A stretch of DNA of 48,845 bases from Bdellovibrionaceae bacterium UBA6776 (GCA_002453155.1 DKGG01000057.1:445-49289); one strand, 5' to 3'. Positions 7,910 to 16,826 are shown, counted from the first letter of the stretch. The notes: generated by a model not told the origin, from the letters alone. Numbers and translations are program-made.

Positions 7910-9517
7910 CTACATGCGAAATACGCCTTGCTTCTTTGGCCCCCAAGGCTTGTTCATGGATGCTTTCAAGGCCAATGCTAAAGTCTTTCGCGTTTCCTTG
8001 GGATCAATGATTCCATCGTCCCAAATTCGGGCGGTGGAAAAATACGCCGAGCTTTCCTCTTCGTACTTTTTCAAAATGGGCGCTTTAAACTCTGTCTCTT
8101 GTTCCGCCGTTGTGTTTTCGCCCTTCGCATCCAATTGATCTTTTTTAACGGTCCACAAAACATTAGACGCCTGTTCCCCACCCATTACGGAAATTCGAGC
8201 GTTGGGCCACATCCACAAAAATCGAGGTTGATAAGCTCTTCCACACATTCCGTAGTTCCCCGCACCGTAAGATCCGCCAATCACAACGGTAAATTTTGGC
8301 ACTCGAGCCAAACTCACCGCCATCACCATTTTGGCGCCGTGTTTTGCGATGCCCTCGTTTTCGTATTTTTGTCCCACCATAAACCCGGTGATGTTTTGCA
8401 AAAATACCAAGGGGATTTTTCGCTGATCACAAAGCTCGATAAAGTGAGCCGCCTTTAAAGCGCTTTCGCTAAAAAGCACTCCGTTGTTGGCAACAATTCC
8501 AACAGGCATTCCAAAAATATGCGCAAAACCACAAACCATGGTTTTACCGTAGTTCTCTTTAAACTCATGAAACCGACTGCCATCCACAACACGAGCAATC
8601 ACTTCGCGCACATCAAAAGGAATACGAGCGTCTTTTGGAATCACTCCATAAATTTCTTCAGGTGCATACAAAGGCTCTTCAGGAGTTCGAAACTCAATGG
8701 GCGGAATGGTCTTCTTGGGCCAGTTGAACAATATGTCTCGGCAAATGGCCAAAGCCTCATCGTCGTCTTCCGCCATGTGATCGGTCACACCACTGACCTC
8801 TGAGTGGACCTTTGCTCCACCCAAATCTTCGGCGCTAACCACTTCACCTGTGGCGGCTTTTACCAAAGGAGGACCTCCCAAAAAGATGGTTCCATTGCCT
8901 TTTACAATAATGGACTCATCACTCATCGCAGGAACATAAGCTCCCCCTGCGGTACAAGATCCCATCACAACCGCAATTTGTGGGCAGCCTTCCGCAGACA
9001 ACCGAGCCTGGTTGTAAAAAATCCGACCAAAATGGTCTCGGTCCGGAAACACTTCGGATTGCAAAGGCAAAAAGGCGCCCCCACTGTCCACCAAGTAAAT
9101 ACAAGGCAAACCATTTTCTTCGGCGATTTCTTGGGCGCGCAAATGCTTCTTTACGGTGATGGGAAAATAGGTGCCGCCTTTTACCGTGGCATCATTGGCA
9201 ACAAGAATCACTTCTTTGCCTTGAACCACACCCATGCCGGTGACAATGCCTGCTCCCGGTGCTTCGCCGTTGTACATTTCGTCTGCTGCCAAGGCGGAGA
9301 ATTCTAAAAACTCTGTTCCAGGATCAATGAGGTTTTGAATGCGCTCTCGGGCGGTTTGTTTGCCTCGAGATTTATGACGCTCAACAGCCTTCGCGCCTCC
9401 ACCCTTTTTCACTTCCTCCAGGCGCTCATAAAGCTTTTGAGTCAAAGCCTTCATGGACTGTTCATTTTCTTTAAAGGCCGGAGACCCCTTTTGAATTTGA
9501 GAAGATAAAATGCTCAT
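7910..9517 (-). CDS. liuB: Acyl-CoA carboxylase carboxyltransferase (methylcrotonyl-CoA carboxylase beta)
   Basis: Transfers CO2 from carboxybiotin to the acyl-CoA. At 535 residues it is the normal length for MccB/LiuB. It contains both halves of the carboxyltransferase fold: the N-terminal segment has RERIQNLIDPGTEFLE, CTAGGAYVPAMSDE and GPPLVKAATGE; the C-terminal segment has GFMVGQKYENEGIAKHGAK, GGSYGAGNYGMCGRAY and MGGEQASNVL. The GKEVILVAND segment and the operon partners favour methylcrotonyl-CoA over propionyl-CoA. The ATG lies 3 bases after the upstream stop, with no clear ribosome site, which suggests coupled translation. Confidence 0.94.
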   Translation of the reverse strand: MSILSSQIQKGSPAFKENEQSMKALTQKLYERLEEVKKGGGAKAVERHKSRGKQTARERIQNLIDPGTEFLEFSALAADEMYNGEAPGAGIVTGMGVVQGKEVILVANDATVKGGTYFPITVKKHLRAQEIAEENGLPCIYLVDSGGAFLPLQSEVFPDRDHFGRIFYNQARLSAEGCPQIAVVMGSCTAGGAYVPAMSDESIIVKGNGTIFLGGPPLVKAATGEVVSAEDLGGAKVHSEVSGVTDHMAEDDDEALAICRDILFNWPKKTIPPIEFRTPEEPLYAPEEIYGVIPKDARIPFDVREVIARVVDGSRFHEFKENYGKTMVCGFAHIFGMPVGIVANNGVLFSESALKAAHFIELCDQRKIPLVFLQNITGFMVGQKYENEGIAKHGAKMVMAVSLARVPKFTVVIGGSYGAGNYGMCGRAYQPRFLWMWPNARISVMGGEQASNVLWTVKKDQLDAKGENTTAEQETEFKAPILKKYEEESSAYFSTARIWDDGIIDPKETRKTLALALKASMNKPWGPKKQGVFRM

Positions 9518-9520
9518 GGA

Positions 9521-9997
9521 TCAGGACTCTAGCCTGGTTGAGGCGGAGAGGTAAGGTTGGAGTTGCAGTCTGACCTGCAAGGTCACAGATCCAATCTGAG
9601 CATCGTCCTGACCCCAAAGAGTGAGAAAGAACTCATGGCTCAGGGTTTTTTCGCGGAGCACCTTAAGCCGGAGCTGCTCCATATCGTCTGGCTCCATGCG
9701 AAAGCGAATTTCACAGGGCCCTCGATTGGCTTTTAAAAACTCACTTTGCGAGCCCATAAAAAGGACGGAAATTCCGCTCATGCGCTCTTCCAATCGAAAT
9801 GCCTCTTCAATGGCCATTTCAGAGGCCAAAACCAAAGCTCCGGTGTGGCTGGACGGGGTCATTCCCAACCAATGAGGCGCCACTTGAACCCGCACCTGGC
9901 CGGTTCCCGTTTTCATCCACTTGAGACCGTGGAAAAGACTTTCGGGGCGAAACCGCTCCTTCATCCAGTGACGAATCTGGTTTTTCAACTCTAACAT
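9521..9997 (-). CDS. Hotdog/DUF4442-like protein, possible acyl-CoA thioesterase
   Basis: A 158-residue protein resembling DUF4442/PaaI-like hotdog folds. It has a helix-rich start, a VRVQVAPHWLGMTPSSHTGALVLASEMAIEEAF core (central helix) and beta strands to the end. I chose ATG at 9997 because GGAGG lies 8 bases upstream; a GTG at 10012 overlaps that site. It is the first gene of the leucine-catabolic operon, so it may hydrolyse or bind an acyl-CoA intermediate. Family assignment is tentative and no catalytic residue is certain. Confidence 0.6.
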   Translation of the reverse strand: MLELKNQIRHWMKERFRPESLFHGLKWMKTGTGQVRVQVAPHWLGMTPSSHTGALVLASEMAIEEAFRLEERMSGISVLFMGSQSEFLKANRGPCEIRFRMEPDDMEQLRLKVLREKTLSHEFFLTLWGQDDAQIGSVTLQVRLQLQPYLSASTRLES

Positions 9998-10068
9998 GAC
10001 CCTTTCCTCCACGGCGATTCTAAGTTAATTTGAATTCAAGTTTCAATCTTTGACCAAAGGAATTCGTT

Positions 10069-10548
10069 ATGAAGTTCATCAGCTTGATCTTTTTTATCGC
10101 CGCAATGTCATATACCTGGAGCCTCTCGCGAATTCAAATGCCTGTGACTCAATCCGTTCACATGGGCATTCAAGAAGACCTAAAAAATATCATTCAAAAT
10201 TACATTGAAAACAACATGGAAGGAACCCGCGGTCTTCGCTTCGAAAGAATGTGGACCGAAACCCTTTCGGAAACCCAAGTGAAGGCACAATTTATTTATT
10301 CTTTCTTAGATGATCAAAATACACGCATCGAAATAGATGGATATGCCACACTCAATAAAATTTCTGAGGACGATGATGAAGTGAAGTTCAGTTTTGACCA
10401 GTTGGTGGTTCAAAACCAAGCGATCACTTTTGACAAGCCCATGAAAATTACTGCCGGTGGCGGTGAGCTTGAAGAAATGGAAGCGGCCCCTGGCGAAGAA
10501 GAGTCCGCTCCAGAATCTGATGGTCACAATTCCGAAGCTCATCACTAG
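10069..10548 (+). CDS. Secreted acidic protein of unknown function
   Basis: A 159-residue protein with a signal peptide or N-terminal anchor (KFISLIFFIAAMSYTWSLS). The middle reads as beta strands (VKAQFIYSFLDDQ, IEIDGYATLNKI). The C-terminal tail of about 30 residues is acidic and low-complexity, ending in HNSEAHH. An AAAGGA site lies about 8 bases before the ATG. The stop codon is followed 1 base later by the ATG of the methyltransferase, so the two are an operon. I recognise no family. Confidence 0.65.
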   Translation: MKFISLIFFIAAMSYTWSLSRIQMPVTQSVHMGIQEDLKNIIQNYIENNMEGTRGLRFERMWTETLSETQVKAQFIYSFLDDQNTRIEIDGYATLNKISEDDDEVKFSFDQLVVQNQAITFDKPMKITAGGGELEEMEAAPGEEESAPESDGHNSEAHH

Positions 10549-10549
10549 A

Positions 10550-11578
10550 ATGGCAGATAAGTTTCAAAAAATTGATGCTGAGGGGTATTTGGTTTCCGAT
10601 GAAGGACATCGCCTCACCGATGCCCTCTTTGGCCAAGAATTTTTAAGTTCTATTTCTTTGACCGAAAGTTTCACCTTAAAATCCAATTACAAAAATTTGG
10701 ACATCTTCGTCGAAGCCTTTGATCAGCCCTATATGATTCGCCATTTGGAAAAATCAGATTCCAAATTGATTGGCGAACTTCCCTATGGCTTGAAAGTGGA
10801 GCTGGATTCAAAAAGTCTTTGCATTGACGAGTGGGACCGCTTTCATGGACTCGCCACCAACGGGGTTCCCTTTGTTTTTTCCCGCGCAGCTCAAGTGGAG
10901 TTTTTTGATTTCCTTACAGAGTTTGATGATGACAGCGTTCAAATCGATGGAATCACTTATCAAACTCCCAACTACTACTTGGATAAAGAGGAAGTGAATC
11001 GAGAAAAATTTTGGAGCGACATTTACCGGGAAGAAGAACCTGGGTGGGATTTGAAAGCTCCCGCGAGTCCGTTGGAATCCATTATGGCCCAGTTGAAGTT
11101 GGCCAAACAAAGGGTTTTGGTTCTTGGCTGTGGCCGCGGACACGATGCCGCCTTGTTTGCAAAGCAAGGTCACATTGTCACAGCTGTGGATTTTAGTGGC
11201 GAAGCCATTGCCGGCGCCAAAGAGCTCTATGGAAATTTAAATATTGAATGGGTGCAGGCCAATGTCTTTGAACTTCCCTCCACTTTGGGAAAGTTCGATT
11301 TGATTTTCGAGCACACCTGCTACTGTGCGGTTTCGCCCACGCGAAGATCAGAATTGGTTCGTGTATGGAACAAGCACTTGGATGAAAACGGTCACTTGCT
11401 GGGAATCTTTTTTACCATGAGCAAAAGAGTCGGCCCACCCTATGGGGGTTCCGAGTGGGAACTTTCTAAAAGACTGAGTCCTCATTTTCAAAACCGCTAT
11501 TGGACCCGGTGGAGACATTCTCTTCCCCGTCGTCAGGGAAAAGAGTTGGTTGTTTACGCTCAAAAAATTACGAAATAA
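10550..11578 (+). CDS. TPMT-family SAM-dependent methyltransferase with extra N-terminal domain
   Basis: 342 residues. The C-terminal about 195 residues match thiopurine-methyltransferase-like enzymes: FWSDIYREEEPGWDL at the domain start, then SAM motif I VLVLGCGRGHDAALFA, the acidic end of beta 2 (VTAVDFS) and FDLIFEHTCYCAVSP. The first about 145 residues (from MADKFQKIDAEGYLVSDEG to YYLDKEE) are not part of the usual TPMT fold and I do not recognise them. The ATG lies 1 base after the previous stop with no ribosome site of its own, so translation is probably coupled. The substrate is unknown; such enzymes often methylate thiols or metalloids. Confidence 0.82.
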   Translation: MADKFQKIDAEGYLVSDEGHRLTDALFGQEFLSSISLTESFTLKSNYKNLDIFVEAFDQPYMIRHLEKSDSKLIGELPYGLKVELDSKSLCIDEWDRFHGLATNGVPFVFSRAAQVEFFDFLTEFDDDSVQIDGITYQTPNYYLDKEEVNREKFWSDIYREEEPGWDLKAPASPLESIMAQLKLAKQRVLVLGCGRGHDAALFAKQGHIVTAVDFSGEAIAGAKELYGNLNIEWVQANVFELPSTLGKFDLIFEHTCYCAVSPTRRSELVRVWNKHLDENGHLLGIFFTMSKRVGPPYGGSEWELSKRLSPHFQNRYWTRWRHSLPRRQGKELVVYAQKITK

Positions 11579-11615
11579 AAAAGGTGAGGCCCCTTCCTTT
11601 TCAAGAAGAGGCCTC
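11577..11615 (-). terminator. Rho-independent terminator of rnpB
   Basis: On the minus strand a GAGGCC...GGCCTC hairpin (11615 to 11586, with A/G-rich interior pairing partly) is followed by CCTTTTTT (11584-11577). It lies just past the 3' end of the RNase P RNA. The A-run on the plus strand directly follows the stop codon of the methyltransferase; no T-run follows on the plus strand, so it serves rnpB. Confidence 0.8.
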
Positions 11616-11626
11616 AGAGTTCGACA

Positions 11627-11989
11627 TTGGATTTTCGATAAGCCGGATTCTGTCTGACAAGTGATGTGTCGAAATCACTTTGTGAGACGATCATTCATCT
11701 GAGAAAGCCATTGCTGACTTCTTCAAGCAATCAACCCGAAAGCTTCGCGCTGGCCGCGCTCGAACGCTTCCCTATTTGATCTTGCTCCGCACAGAGTTTA
11801 GCTGTTTTCACTCCAGCAGCTCCCTAAAAGGCTCCCGTTCCCGCCTTAAAGATCAATGCCCTGGACATTCTTTCTGTTCCACTGGTCCTCACCTTACGGT
11901 GGAGGGGCGTTACCCCCTGTGCTGCCATTTGGAGTCCGGACTTTCCTCCCCAGCTTTTTCAAGCCAAAGCGACCGTCTAAAAATCCAAA
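11627..11989 (-). ncRNA. rnpB: RNase P RNA (class A)
   Basis: The catalytic RNA of RNase P, which matures the 5' ends of tRNAs. On the minus strand the near-universal GAGGAAAGTCCGGACT (11948-11933) is followed by the CAGCACAGGGGGTAACGCC-type region. The 3' conserved region AGACAGAATCCGGCTTATCG lies at about 11656-11637. The ends pair as helix P1 (TTGGATTTT at 11988-11980 with AAAATCCAA at 11635-11627), which sets the boundaries within a few bases. Length is about 363 nt. A GATAAT box ends 6 bases upstream and a terminator follows. Confidence 0.96.
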
Positions 11990-11994
11990 GGGAG

Positions 11995-12000
11995 ATTATC
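11995..12000 (-). promoter_or_regulatory. Likely -10 box of the rnpB promoter
   Basis: GATAAT on the minus strand (five of six matches to TATAAT) ends 5-6 bases before the P1 helix that starts the mature RNA, the spacing expected for a start at about 11989. No good -35 hexamer is visible 16-18 bases upstream. Confidence 0.4.
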
Positions 12001-12067
12001 ACAGTTTTAAGAAATGGAACGGCTAAAAAGATTTCAAGTGGCCCGGAACCCCTCAAAATTTTAAAAT

Positions 12068-13333
12068 TTACCGCTCCTTATTGGCTTTCAGCCGAGCTTC
12101 TGAGACTTCGCGCATGTGCTGGGCAAACTCGGGATGGCGGCTCAAGATCTGTTGAAAACTGGTGGAACTCAATACCAAAAGGTCCACAAATTTATAAGCT
12201 CTAGCTCCGGCACTTCTTTTGGAACGCTCACTCAACAAGGCTCCTTCGCCAAAAAAGGAACCTGCATCCAACCGGGCGATCACATCCCCGGAATCAGACA
12301 CGATTTCCACACAGCCCTTTCGAACAAAGAACATGCCTTCCCCAGAATCCCCTTTTTTGAAAATGTATTCTCCGGGCATGGCAATCCGTGGTTCCAGATC
12401 CAAAACAATCGCTTCGATCAAATCCTGACTGGCATCTTGAAGAAACGGAACCTTTTCCACAATGTCACGGTGGAGGTGCATGGACACTTCTGCCCGAACT
12501 CCCGGAGGAAGCACATCCAAAACGCCATGACTGTCAAAACCTCTTCCGCTTTCCCAAGAATAACGAAAAAACGCGCGAATCTTTTTCCGCATGGACGCCG
12601 GCAGGTTGTTGTAGGACATAAAGGTTTCCACACGATCCATGTGACTGAAAAATTCTTCTTTGGCGGCATCCAACCGGGCCAGAAGACTGGCAACGTTGCC
12701 GAGGACATAACCAAAGAACATCAAACCCAAGATCATCACTCCATTGGCAAAAAGCATTTGAGGAACAGTTGCTGGAGTAATATCTCCGTAGCCTACCGTG
12801 GAGAGGGTTGTGACCGTCCAATAGCCGGCTCTCACATACTCATACAAAGCATCTGTATGCGGCCCCGGAGAACCACTTCCCAAATAAATCCAGCCGCAAG
12901 CCACAATATGGATCACCAAAGGAACAATAAAAAACAATGGCACCAATCGCGACACCAAGGGCGACAAATGATCTTTGCGGTGAAGGCTTTTTTGAATTTC
13001 CGCGATGTCCTTAAGAAAGAAGAGCTTAGGAATTAACAACAACGTGTCTTCAGAAAAACCCATCATCAGCCCTATACTCGCTAATGGCAGGATTGCGAAA
13101 ATTGTAAAGGTTCTTGAAACACCGATGGGCACGAGGGGACGTTCCTCGATAAGGCTTGGCAAATAGAACTTTAAATTCCAAAGACCATAAATGACAAAAA
13201 ACAAATCCACCACATAGACGATGGGACTATTGTGGGGCTCGAAGGCAATCAAGAGTGGAAGTAAAATTCCCACCGTCAGCGCACTGACCGTTGCAAATAC
13301 CTTCTTTTGACTTTTTAAGACTCGCAAATCCAT
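12068..13333 (-). CDS. Cyclic-nucleotide-gated potassium channel
   Basis: 421 residues with hydrophobic helices across about residues 10-215. The potassium selectivity filter TVGYGD (179-184) lies between the pore helix and the last membrane helix. A C-linker (about 225-295) leads to a cyclic nucleotide-binding domain (about 296-415) with phosphate-binding cassette FGEGALLSERSKRSA (361-375), including the Glu and Arg that bind cAMP/cGMP. The S4-like segment lacks a regular Arg-every-third pattern, so voltage sensing is doubtful; gating is probably by ligand. It lies downstream of no close partner and upstream of rnpB on the same strand. Confidence 0.93.
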   Translation of the reverse strand: MDLRVLKSQKKVFATVSALTVGILLPLLIAFEPHNSPIVYVVDLFFVIYGLWNLKFYLPSLIEERPLVPIGVSRTFTIFAILPLASIGLMMGFSEDTLLLIPKLFFLKDIAEIQKSLHRKDHLSPLVSRLVPLFFIVPLVIHIVACGWIYLGSGSPGPHTDALYEYVRAGYWTVTTLSTVGYGDITPATVPQMLFANGVMILGLMFFGYVLGNVASLLARLDAAKEEFFSHMDRVETFMSYNNLPASMRKKIRAFFRYSWESGRGFDSHGVLDVLPPGVRAEVSMHLHRDIVEKVPFLQDASQDLIEAIVLDLEPRIAMPGEYIFKKGDSGEGMFFVRKGCVEIVSDSGDVIARLDAGSFFGEGALLSERSKRSAGARAYKFVDLLVLSSTSFQQILSRHPEFAQHMREVSEARLKANKER

Positions 13334-13427
13334 GATCCACCCCTTGTCGTTAACAGGCTAATGCCAGACCTTGGATTGATCAACACGGATATAGACGTTG
13401 TGTTCGCGCATGAGATAAACTCTTTCT

Positions 13428-13904
13428 ATGAACATTCAAAACTTAAAACTGACGGCACTGATCAATGGTTTTAGCCTGCTAAAAATTCCCCTTCTGGCCT
13501 TTGTGTCTCCGCAAGTGGTGGAACTTGGCGAAAACCGTAGCGAAGTGAAAATTCGTCTGAATTACCGAACCAAAAATCATCTTCGAGTCATGTATTTTGG
13601 AGCGCTGGCCATGGGAGCAGAACTTTCCATCGCATTGATGGCCGTCGATCAAATTCAAAAAAAGAAAAAGCGCATTGATTTTTTATTTAAAGATTTTGAG
13701 GCAAAATTTTTGAAGCGCGCCGAGGGAACCGTGCACTTTATTTGCTTAGAAGCGGATCAGGTGAAAGCTCTTATCGATGAGGCTGCAGAGACTTCCGAAC
13801 GGCTGGAGAGAAAATTTACCGGGCATGCCACCGTTCCTGAGGTGAGTGAAGATCCGGTCATGACTTACACACTCACCCTGTCTGTTCGAAATCGCTCCAA
13901 ATAG
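13428..13904 (+). CDS. DUF4442 hotdog-fold protein
   Basis: 158 residues of the DUF4442 family (PaaI-thioesterase-like fold). The family pattern of N-terminal helix (NGFSLLKIPLLAFVSPQVVEL), strand (SEVKIRLNYRTKNHLRVMYFGALAMGAELS, with the substrate-side helix) and C-terminal strands (MTYTLTLSVRNR) is visible. Function of the family is poorly defined; acyl-thioester hydrolysis or binding is possible. No clear ribosome site precedes the ATG. It is divergent from the channel gene and convergent with nitronate monooxygenase. The window also holds a second hotdog-like protein at 9521-9997. Confidence 0.75.
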   Translation: MNIQNLKLTALINGFSLLKIPLLAFVSPQVVELGENRSEVKIRLNYRTKNHLRVMYFGALAMGAELSIALMAVDQIQKKKKRIDFLFKDFEAKFLKRAEGTVHFICLEADQVKALIDEAAETSERLERKFTGHATVPEVSEDPVMTYTLTLSVRNRSK

Positions 13905-13915
13905 ATCAAAACCTC

Positions 13916-14902
13916 TCACTCGCTTTGTTTTGTCCAAGCCACGCTGGCCTCACATTCGGCAATCATGTCTTCAATGATTTTGCGGCAAGGCTTTACATCT
14001 TTCACCATTCCCACGGACTGACCCGCACTCCACACGGTTTTCCAAGTGGGTTTTGTGGCAGCCTCCTCTAATGACCTCATGCCCATCCAATGAATCAAGG
14101 GCGTGATATATTTTTTTGTGTGCCTGTTTTTTTTGAGTGCTTGAAAGTACCAAGGAAGATCCAAACCCAGCTTTTCCACATAAGGAGTTCGAATGACTGC
14201 CGCTGGCGTTCCCGAAACTCGAGTGGTCATTACAATGTCTTCCGGTGTGGAGTCCACCACCGCTTTTTTGTAAGCTTCGTCCACCTGTGCTTCTGTGCTG
14301 GCAATAAAACGTGTCCCCACAGAAACTGCTGTGGCTCCCAAGGTCAAGGCGGCCGCCAATCCAGAGCCATGGGCGATTCCTCCGGCCGCAACCACGGGGA
14401 TCTCCAATTTTTCTTTCAACCAAGGAAGCAATACAAAAGGAGAAATGGGGCCCGCGTGCCCTCCGGCACCTGTTCCCACGGCAATAACTCCGTCCGCTCC
14501 CAATTCCTGAACCTTTAAAGCGTGATCCAATCCGGTCACATCACAAATGACCTTGGCCCCATTTTTATGAGCCTGCTGGATCACTTCCTTTGGATTTCCA
14601 AGAGACGTGATAAAAAGCTCCACCCCCAAATCCAAAGAGATACCCAAGTCCTCTTTTTGGCGAACATTGCTTTTGTTTACGATAATGTTCACACCAATGG
14701 GCTTTTGAGTGCGTTTTTTAATTTGCTCGAGGGCCTTGCGGTACTCTTCAGAGGGCCTGTAATTGAGCGCCGGGAACGTCCCCAGGGCGCCGGCCTCGCT
14801 GGCTTCCACAACCATGTCTTCGTTGCTCACTAAGAACATTGGCGCCGCTAGAATTGGATACTTGATCCCCATCATCTTGGTAAAATCTGTGCTGAAATTC
14901 AT
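13916..14902 (-). CDS. Nitronate monooxygenase / 2-nitropropane dioxygenase family
   Basis: FMN-dependent TIM barrel of about 328 residues that oxidises alkyl nitronates; related enzymes reduce enoyl-ACP (FabK). It has the start TKMMGIKYPILAAPM, the GTGAGGHAGP loop and the flavin-phosphate motif VVAAGGIAHGSGLAAALTLGA followed by VSVGTRF. I chose ATG at 14902 because homologues begin just before TDFTKMMGIKYPI. ATG at 14920 or 14953 would add a basic tail. The exact substrate cannot be read from sequence. Confidence 0.87.
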   Translation of the reverse strand: MNFSTDFTKMMGIKYPILAAPMFLVSNEDMVVEASEAGALGTFPALNYRPSEEYRKALEQIKKRTQKPIGVNIIVNKSNVRQKEDLGISLDLGVELFITSLGNPKEVIQQAHKNGAKVICDVTGLDHALKVQELGADGVIAVGTGAGGHAGPISPFVLLPWLKEKLEIPVVAAGGIAHGSGLAAALTLGATAVSVGTRFIASTEAQVDEAYKKAVVDSTPEDIVMTTRVSGTPAAVIRTPYVEKLGLDLPWYFQALKKNRHTKKYITPLIHWMGMRSLEEAATKPTWKTVWSAGQSVGMVKDVKPCRKIIEDMIAECEASVAWTKQSE

Positions 14903-15004
14903 AGACCGCCATTTTGCCATGATTTCAGCCCTGAAATCTTTACCCTTGCGCATTTTGGCTCATGGCGTTATTTTGGCTTCACTCAACGGAATGAGGAGAT
15001 TTAT

Positions 15005-15505
15005 ATGCAATGGAAAGCCGCCTGGTTGATTGCCGCCCTTTTAGGATTGCCCCTGTCTGCCCACGGGCAAATGGTGAACTCCCAAATTGAAAATGCCACG
15101 GAGACAGACGCTCTGATGGATGGAGCCCCCGCTGATGTGGTCACCTGCGGTGTGGACCTGGCCATGGGCAGCGACATCATCGCCCCCGCTTATGCCAATG
15201 CACAGAGAACATTTATTACCGATGGCGATCAAATGCGACTGCTGATTGACGGTTCCGAACCTGAGCTGGAAGTCATCGTTCAATACTCACGCAAAAAAAA
15301 TGAAACCACCGGTGAAATTGAAAAGAACCTTCAAATTAAAGTTTTGAAAACTCTCGATCAAAAGATCATCGAAGAATTAAGGACCGGAGTGAAACATCTG
15401 ATGTACACCACGGATCTGCCCAAAGACTTTTATTTTCACACGTCCAAAGATTACGGAAATCTCAAATTGAACGTCAGCACTCTTATTGTTGAGTGTTCCA
15501 ACTGA
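15005..15505 (+). CDS. Secreted protein of unknown function
   Basis: 166 residues beginning with a clean Sec signal peptide (WKAAWLIAALLGLPLSAHGQ, cleavage near AHG-Q). The mature protein is mostly beta (LEVIVQYSRKK, KNLQIKVLKTL) and has two cysteines (TCGVD and ECSN at the end). GAGGAG precedes the ATG by about 6 bases. It is divergent from nitronate monooxygenase. I recognise no family. Confidence 0.7.
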   Translation: MQWKAAWLIAALLGLPLSAHGQMVNSQIENATETDALMDGAPADVVTCGVDLAMGSDIIAPAYANAQRTFITDGDQMRLLIDGSEPELEVIVQYSRKKNETTGEIEKNLQIKVLKTLDQKIIEELRTGVKHLMYTTDLPKDFYFHTSKDYGNLKLNVSTLIVECSN

Positions 15506-15555
15506 TTCCAAGAAATTTCCTTAAGCTGAATCAAACTGAAGCGTAAAATTGCCTT

Positions 15556-15580
15556 AAGATTCCACTTCAATAAGAATCTT
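15556..15580 (+). terminator. Weak possible terminator after the secreted protein
   Basis: AAGATTC and GAATCTT form a 7-bp stem with an 11-base loop, followed by a T-rich but interrupted run (CTTGGGTTTTCTTT). It lies 50 bases past the stop at 15505. Confidence 0.3.
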
Positions 15581-15689
15581 CTTGGGTTTTCTTTCGCGAA
15601 TCTTATTTGATCAAAATCAATCAAAATTTCCTTCACCCATCGGCCAAAATTGTCGATGAGTTCTTTATAAATTTGATTTAGGACGTTTT

Positions 15690-16826
15690 ATGAGTGGATT
15701 TAAAAGCGCTTCCTCTTTTAAAGAGGACCCCCTTGAGGCTCTGAACGAAATTGTTCATTGTCTTGAACCTGGTGAGAATGCCTTTACCGCCCTATTTGTC
15801 TCAAATCTCTACGATCTGGAAAAACTTGCACCTCTCATTAAGAAAGAATTTGGAGACCAGGTTGTTGCATGCACCACGGCTGGCGAAGTGGGAACTCAAG
15901 GCTTTCAAGCACATTCCTTCTCAGCAATGGCCTTACGCAATGATGCCACCTTGTCGACGGTGATTCCCATTGAAAATTTAGATCAATTTGGATTTGAAGA
16001 TGTAAAGAAAATCCGAACCCTTGTGGATCTATCTCGCCAATCCCATCGCGCGCTACTTCCCAACTCTAAAACATTCGGAATCCTTCTCATTGATGGGAAC
16101 TCCAAAAGGGAAGAAGAGGTCACCAGCATGCTGGCCACGGGAATCGTCGATCTTGAAATCGTAGGAGGATCAGCAGGATATGGAAATACCTTTGGAGAAA
16201 CTTTTGTTTATTTCAATGGAGAATTTAAATCCAATCGGGCTACCTTAACGCTCATCTCCACAGAAATTCCTTTTGAGTTATTTAAAAGTCAGCACTTTGT
16301 GCCTTCAGATAAAAAACTTGTGATTACAAATTCTGATCCAGCACAAAGAATCGTTTATGAAATTGATGGCTTGCCTGCCTCAGAAGCCTATGCATTTGCG
16401 TTGGGAATTCACGAAGAGGATTTAACTCCCATGGCATTTTCTGAGCATCCTCTGGGCTTAACAGTAGGAAATCGTTATTTTATTCGAAGTGTTCTCAAAA
16501 AGAATAAGGACAAAAGCCTTAGCTTCGCATGCGCTATCGAAACCGGGTTGGTGCTTAGTCTCGCGAACCGACTAAGTTATTTCGAAGAAAGCTCTAAACT
16601 CTTCGACAATTTGCAAAGCAAAATTGGCCCTCTGGGAGGGGTTCTTTGTTTTGAATGTATTTTGCGAAGACTGGAGGTTCTTGGAAAAGCCCCCGCTGAC
16701 AGGAAAGCCATCGATCAAATGCTCATTAAAAACAACGCCATTGGGTTTCACACTTATGGAGAACAATATTCGGGGATTCATATCAACCAGACATTGACAG
16801 GAGTCGCGTTTGGAAAAGCCGGTTGA
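15690..16826 (+). CDS. FIST-domain sensor protein
   Basis: 378 residues covering FIST_N and FIST_C, a ligand-sensing module usually attached to signalling proteins and thought to bind small molecules such as amino acids. The N-part carries ACTTAGEVGTQGF and FGILLIDGNSKREEE...GGSAGYG. The C-part carries the long helix-strand region ending FHTYGEQYSGIHINQTLTGVAFG, typical of FIST_C. It is soluble with no output domain of its own. The histidine kinase gene downstream overlaps its end by 17 bases, so FIST probably supplies the signal to that kinase. AGGA lies 6 bases before the ATG. Confidence 0.88.
   Translation: MSGFKSASSFKEDPLEALNEIVHCLEPGENAFTALFVSNLYDLEKLAPLIKKEFGDQVVACTTAGEVGTQGFQAHSFSAMALRNDATLSTVIPIENLDQFGFEDVKKIRTLVDLSRQSHRALLPNSKTFGILLIDGNSKREEEVTSMLATGIVDLEIVGGSAGYGNTFGETFVYFNGEFKSNRATLTLISTEIPFELFKSQHFVPSDKKLVITNSDPAQRIVYEIDGLPASEAYAFALGIHEEDLTPMAFSEHPLGLTVGNRYFIRSVLKKNKDKSLSFACAIETGLVLSLANRLSYFEESSKLFDNLQSKIGPLGGVLCFECILRRLEVLGKAPADRKAIDQMLIKNNAIGFHTYGEQYSGIHINQTLTGVAFGKAG

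Noticed and set aside
11776..12204. Plus-strand frame of 142 codons
   Set aside because: It runs across the RNase P RNA gene and the end of the channel gene. The RNA's conserved sequences explain this region.
12116..13036. Long plus-strand frame of 306 codons
   Set aside because: It lies fully opposite the potassium channel gene, whose selectivity filter and nucleotide-binding motifs are unambiguous. The plus-strand translation has no domain features.
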